A stretch of 6,313 nucleotides of DNA from Candidatus Nanopelagicales bacterium. Its GTDB lineage: Bacteria > Actinomycetota > Actinomycetes > S36-B12 > UBA5976. The position numbers and the translations under genes are program-made. Positions 5,015 to 6,313 of the stretch are shown piece after piece; the stretch's first letter is position 1; every line of letters starts with the position of its first letter. A model generated the notes under the pieces. The model saw only the letters and a list, made by a program, of their open reading frames with translations. It did not search any database and was not told where the DNA came from. Where the stretch lies: the NCBI GenBank assembly GCA_030831445.1, contig JAURLB010000024.1, positions 1-6,313 on the forward strand, read 5' to 3'.

Positions 5015-5800
5015 ATGGGCTCTGAAGCGATGCCGTTGGCAGAGCATTTGCGAGAACTGCGCAAACGCCTCATTGTCTCAGTTCTTTCAATAGGACTTGG
5101 TTTCATTCCAGCTTGGGTGTATTACCCGCAGATTTTTGCTTTTCTTGAAGGCCCTTTCGCGTCCTTAGAAGACACACAAACAAATGTTTCTCTTGTGTTG
5201 GGGGGAGTTGCGGACCCATTCACGTTGCAGATTCAGGTTTCATCCGTTGCAGCTATCGTATTGAGTTCTCCAATATGGCTAACTCAACTTTGGCGTTTCA
5301 TCACACCTGGCCTTTATCGGAATGAAAAAAAATGGACACTGCTCTTTGTTTTCAGCGCTGTACCCATGATTCTCCTCGGTATATTCAGTGCTTACTTTGT
5401 TATGCCGATTGGTTTGCAAGTCTTGCTTGGATTCACGCCTTCCGACGTCGAGAACCTAATAGCAGTTGATCGTTATTTCGATTTCTTTTTTCGAATAACG
5501 GCCGTATTTGCCATCGGATACCTAATTCCTTTGGTGTTCATTATGTTGAATTTCGCGGGATTGCTCTTAGCCCAAACCATTAGGTCTTGGTGGCGTGGCA
5601 TTTTGATGTCGGTCATGCTATTTGGAGCAATTGCAACACCTACGGGAGACCCGGTGAATATGCTCCTCGTCAGTTTGCCAATCACACTCCTCATAATTGT
5701 TGCATGGTTCATCTGTGCTGCGAATGACATTCGAAGGCGAAGACGCAACAAAAGTATTATCCTGAAAGATGATGAAGCAACACCCATCGAGGAGCTATGA
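5015..5800 (+). CDS. tatC: Sec-independent protein translocase subunit TatC
   Basis: Six-helix inner membrane receptor of the Tat system that recognises the twin-arginine signal peptide and recruits TatA. The protein is 261 residues, near the E. coli length of 258. The cytoplasmic N-terminus carries MPLAEHLRELRKRL (6-19), including the conserved HLxELRxRL. The first cytoplasmic loop has FITPGLYRNEKKW (95-107), whose Glu104 matches the E. coli Glu103 signal-peptide site. Membrane segments lie at about 20-37, 73-92, 108-130, 157-178, 193-208 and 216-234, and ATPTGDPVNM (207-216) is the conserved fourth-loop motif. A basic run RRRRR (240-244) and an acidic tail end the protein. The start at 5015 is preceded by AGGG with a 6-nt gap; an ATG at 5030 would also give a full domain. 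The stop overlaps the next gene (ATGA). Confidence 0.96.
   Translation: MGSEAMPLAEHLRELRKRLIVSVLSIGLGFIPAWVYYPQIFAFLEGPFASLEDTQTNVSLVLGGVADPFTLQIQVSSVAAIVLSSPIWLTQLWRFITPGLYRNEKKWTLLFVFSAVPMILLGIFSAYFVMPIGLQVLLGFTPSDVENLIAVDRYFDFFFRITAVFAIGYLIPLVFIMLNFAGLLLAQTIRSWWRGILMSVMLFGAIATPTGDPVNMLLVSLPITLLIIVAWFICAANDIRRRRRNKSIILKDDEATPIEEL
5789..5794 (+). promoter_or_regulatory. Ribosome binding site of the lipid kinase gene
   Basis: GAGGAG lies at the end of tatC, only 2 nt before the ATG at 5797. The spacing is short, but the site combines with the ATGA stop/start overlap to suggest coupled translation from tatC. Confidence 0.5.
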
Positions 5801-6313
5801 GAACACTTCTGTACGTGAACCCTAAGGCTGGTCAGGGCAAGCCTTTAAAGTACTTAAAAGGGGTTCTTGCTGGTGTACAAGATGACAATCCTGACTTTGA
5901 AGTGATTTTGGCTGAGAACAAGGATTCTGGTCTAAAACAGCTCAAGAATTTGATCGGAGGTGGAGCGCGAGTTTTATGTTTGGGCGGCGACGGCACTGTT
6001 CATGATGTGGCACGAATTTGTATAGAGCAAAACCTTCCTCTTGGCATAATTCCTGCTGGATCTGGTGATGACATCGCTCATTCACTTGGCATTCAAACAC
6101 CTCGAACTGAACATGGCTATCAACAGTTACTCGAAGCATTCCTCAAACCAAGCGTTCGTGAGCAATCTATTACAACAGGTAAAGTCACCTTTCCCTCAGG
6201 CAGTTTCCACTATGTACTCGGGGTCATGAGCAGTGGATTTGATGCTCACTGCAATGCAATCGCAAACACATTAAAAGTTCGTGGTCCTGTTCGATATGTA
6301 CTTGCTATGTTGA
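5797..6313 (+). CDS. Diacylglycerol kinase-type lipid kinase, N-terminal part (3' end outside window)
   Basis: Member of the DAGK catalytic / YegS-BmrU-DgkB lipid kinase family, which phosphorylates diacylglycerol or a related lipid at the membrane with ATP. The open frame runs past the right edge; 172 residues are visible of an expected 290-330. The first strand ends in NPKAGQGK (8-15), the family's NPxxGxG element. LGGDGTVHDV (62-71) is the nucleotide-binding hallmark. GIIPAGSGDDIAHSLGI (83-99) matches the usual GxxPxGTxNDfAr motif but with Ser for Thr and Asp for Asn. SSGFDAHCN (145-153) begins the second domain. The start overlaps the tatC stop by 4 bp and is preceded by GAGGAG. Such a kinase between tatC and a DEAD/DEAH helicase gene (helY-like) is a known actinobacterial arrangement, so a helicase may follow beyond the window. 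Lipid substrate cannot be told from sequence. Confidence 0.9.
   Translation, partial: MRTLLYVNPKAGQGKPLKYLKGVLAGVQDDNPDFEVILAENKDSGLKQLKNLIGGGARVLCLGGDGTVHDVARICIEQNLPLGIIPAGSGDDIAHSLGIQTPRTEHGYQQLLEAFLKPSVREQSITTGKVTFPSGSFHYVLGVMSSGFDAHCNAIANTLKVRGPVRYVLAML

Larger units (their letters stand above)
1..6313 (+). other. Probable single operon of nine co-directional genes
   Basis: All genes lie on the plus strand. Junctions in order are: 4-bp gap, 4-bp overlap, 12-bp gap, 4-bp overlap, 4-bp overlap, 28-bp gap, 8-bp gap, 4-bp overlap. No gap is long enough for a full promoter outside coding sequence, and no intrinsic terminator with a T-tract is seen. One transcript, or nested transcripts from promoters inside genes, is the simplest reading. 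Confidence 0.65.

Noticed and set aside
4739..5047. 102-codon open frame on the minus strand across the pafC end, tatA and the tatC start
   Set aside because: It is antisense to three well-supported genes, shows low-complexity Arg/Ser-rich translation and matches no family I know.

Overview
This 6.3 kb window is a tightly packed, fully co-directional (+ strand) stretch of an actinobacterial chromosome. The gene order points there: CBS-domain site-2 protease, trmI, a short cytosolic FKBP, pafB, pafC, tatA, tatC, diacylglycerol/lipid kinase. Base composition is only in the mid-40s % GC by eye, low for the phylum. Junctions are 4-bp overlaps or gaps of at most 28 bp, and several proteins have shortened loops. 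Together this suggests a small, streamlined genome, such as a freshwater or marine planktonic actinobacterium or another reduced lineage. The exact taxon cannot be fixed from this sequence.

Layout: 1-618 is the C-terminal part of glucose-6-phosphate isomerase (pgi, entering from the left). 623-1696 is an intramembrane metalloprotease with a C-terminal CBS pair. 1693-2565 is the tRNA m1A58 methyltransferase TrmI. 2578-2931 is an FKBP-type prolyl isomerase. 2928-3899 and 3896-4798 are PafB and PafC, the two WYL-domain subunits of the DNA-damage transcriptional activator. 4827-5006 is TatA and 5015-5800 is TatC. 5797 to the right edge is a truncated diacylglycerol-kinase-type lipid kinase. There is no RNA gene, mobile element, CRISPR array or intergenic region of useful length, and no gene on the minus strand that I can support.

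The most interesting point is an absence. In many actinobacteria the Pup-proteasome genes (mpa/arc, dop, pup, prcB, prcA, pafA) sit between trmI and the FKBP-pafB-pafC-tatA-tatC block. Here trmI and the FKBP gene are separated by 12 bp, starting with a second in-frame stop codon, and no remnant is visible. The flanks are intact on both sides, so the locus looks like a clean excision of the pupylation/proteasome module. PafBC is kept, which fits its known role as a DNA-damage transcription activator rather than a proteasome factor. The genes are probably transcribed as one operon, mixing central carbon metabolism, membrane proteolysis, tRNA modification, the damage response, Tat export and phospholipid turnover. 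I found no wholly new system. The lost module and a few mRNA-level inverted repeats are the leads worth following.
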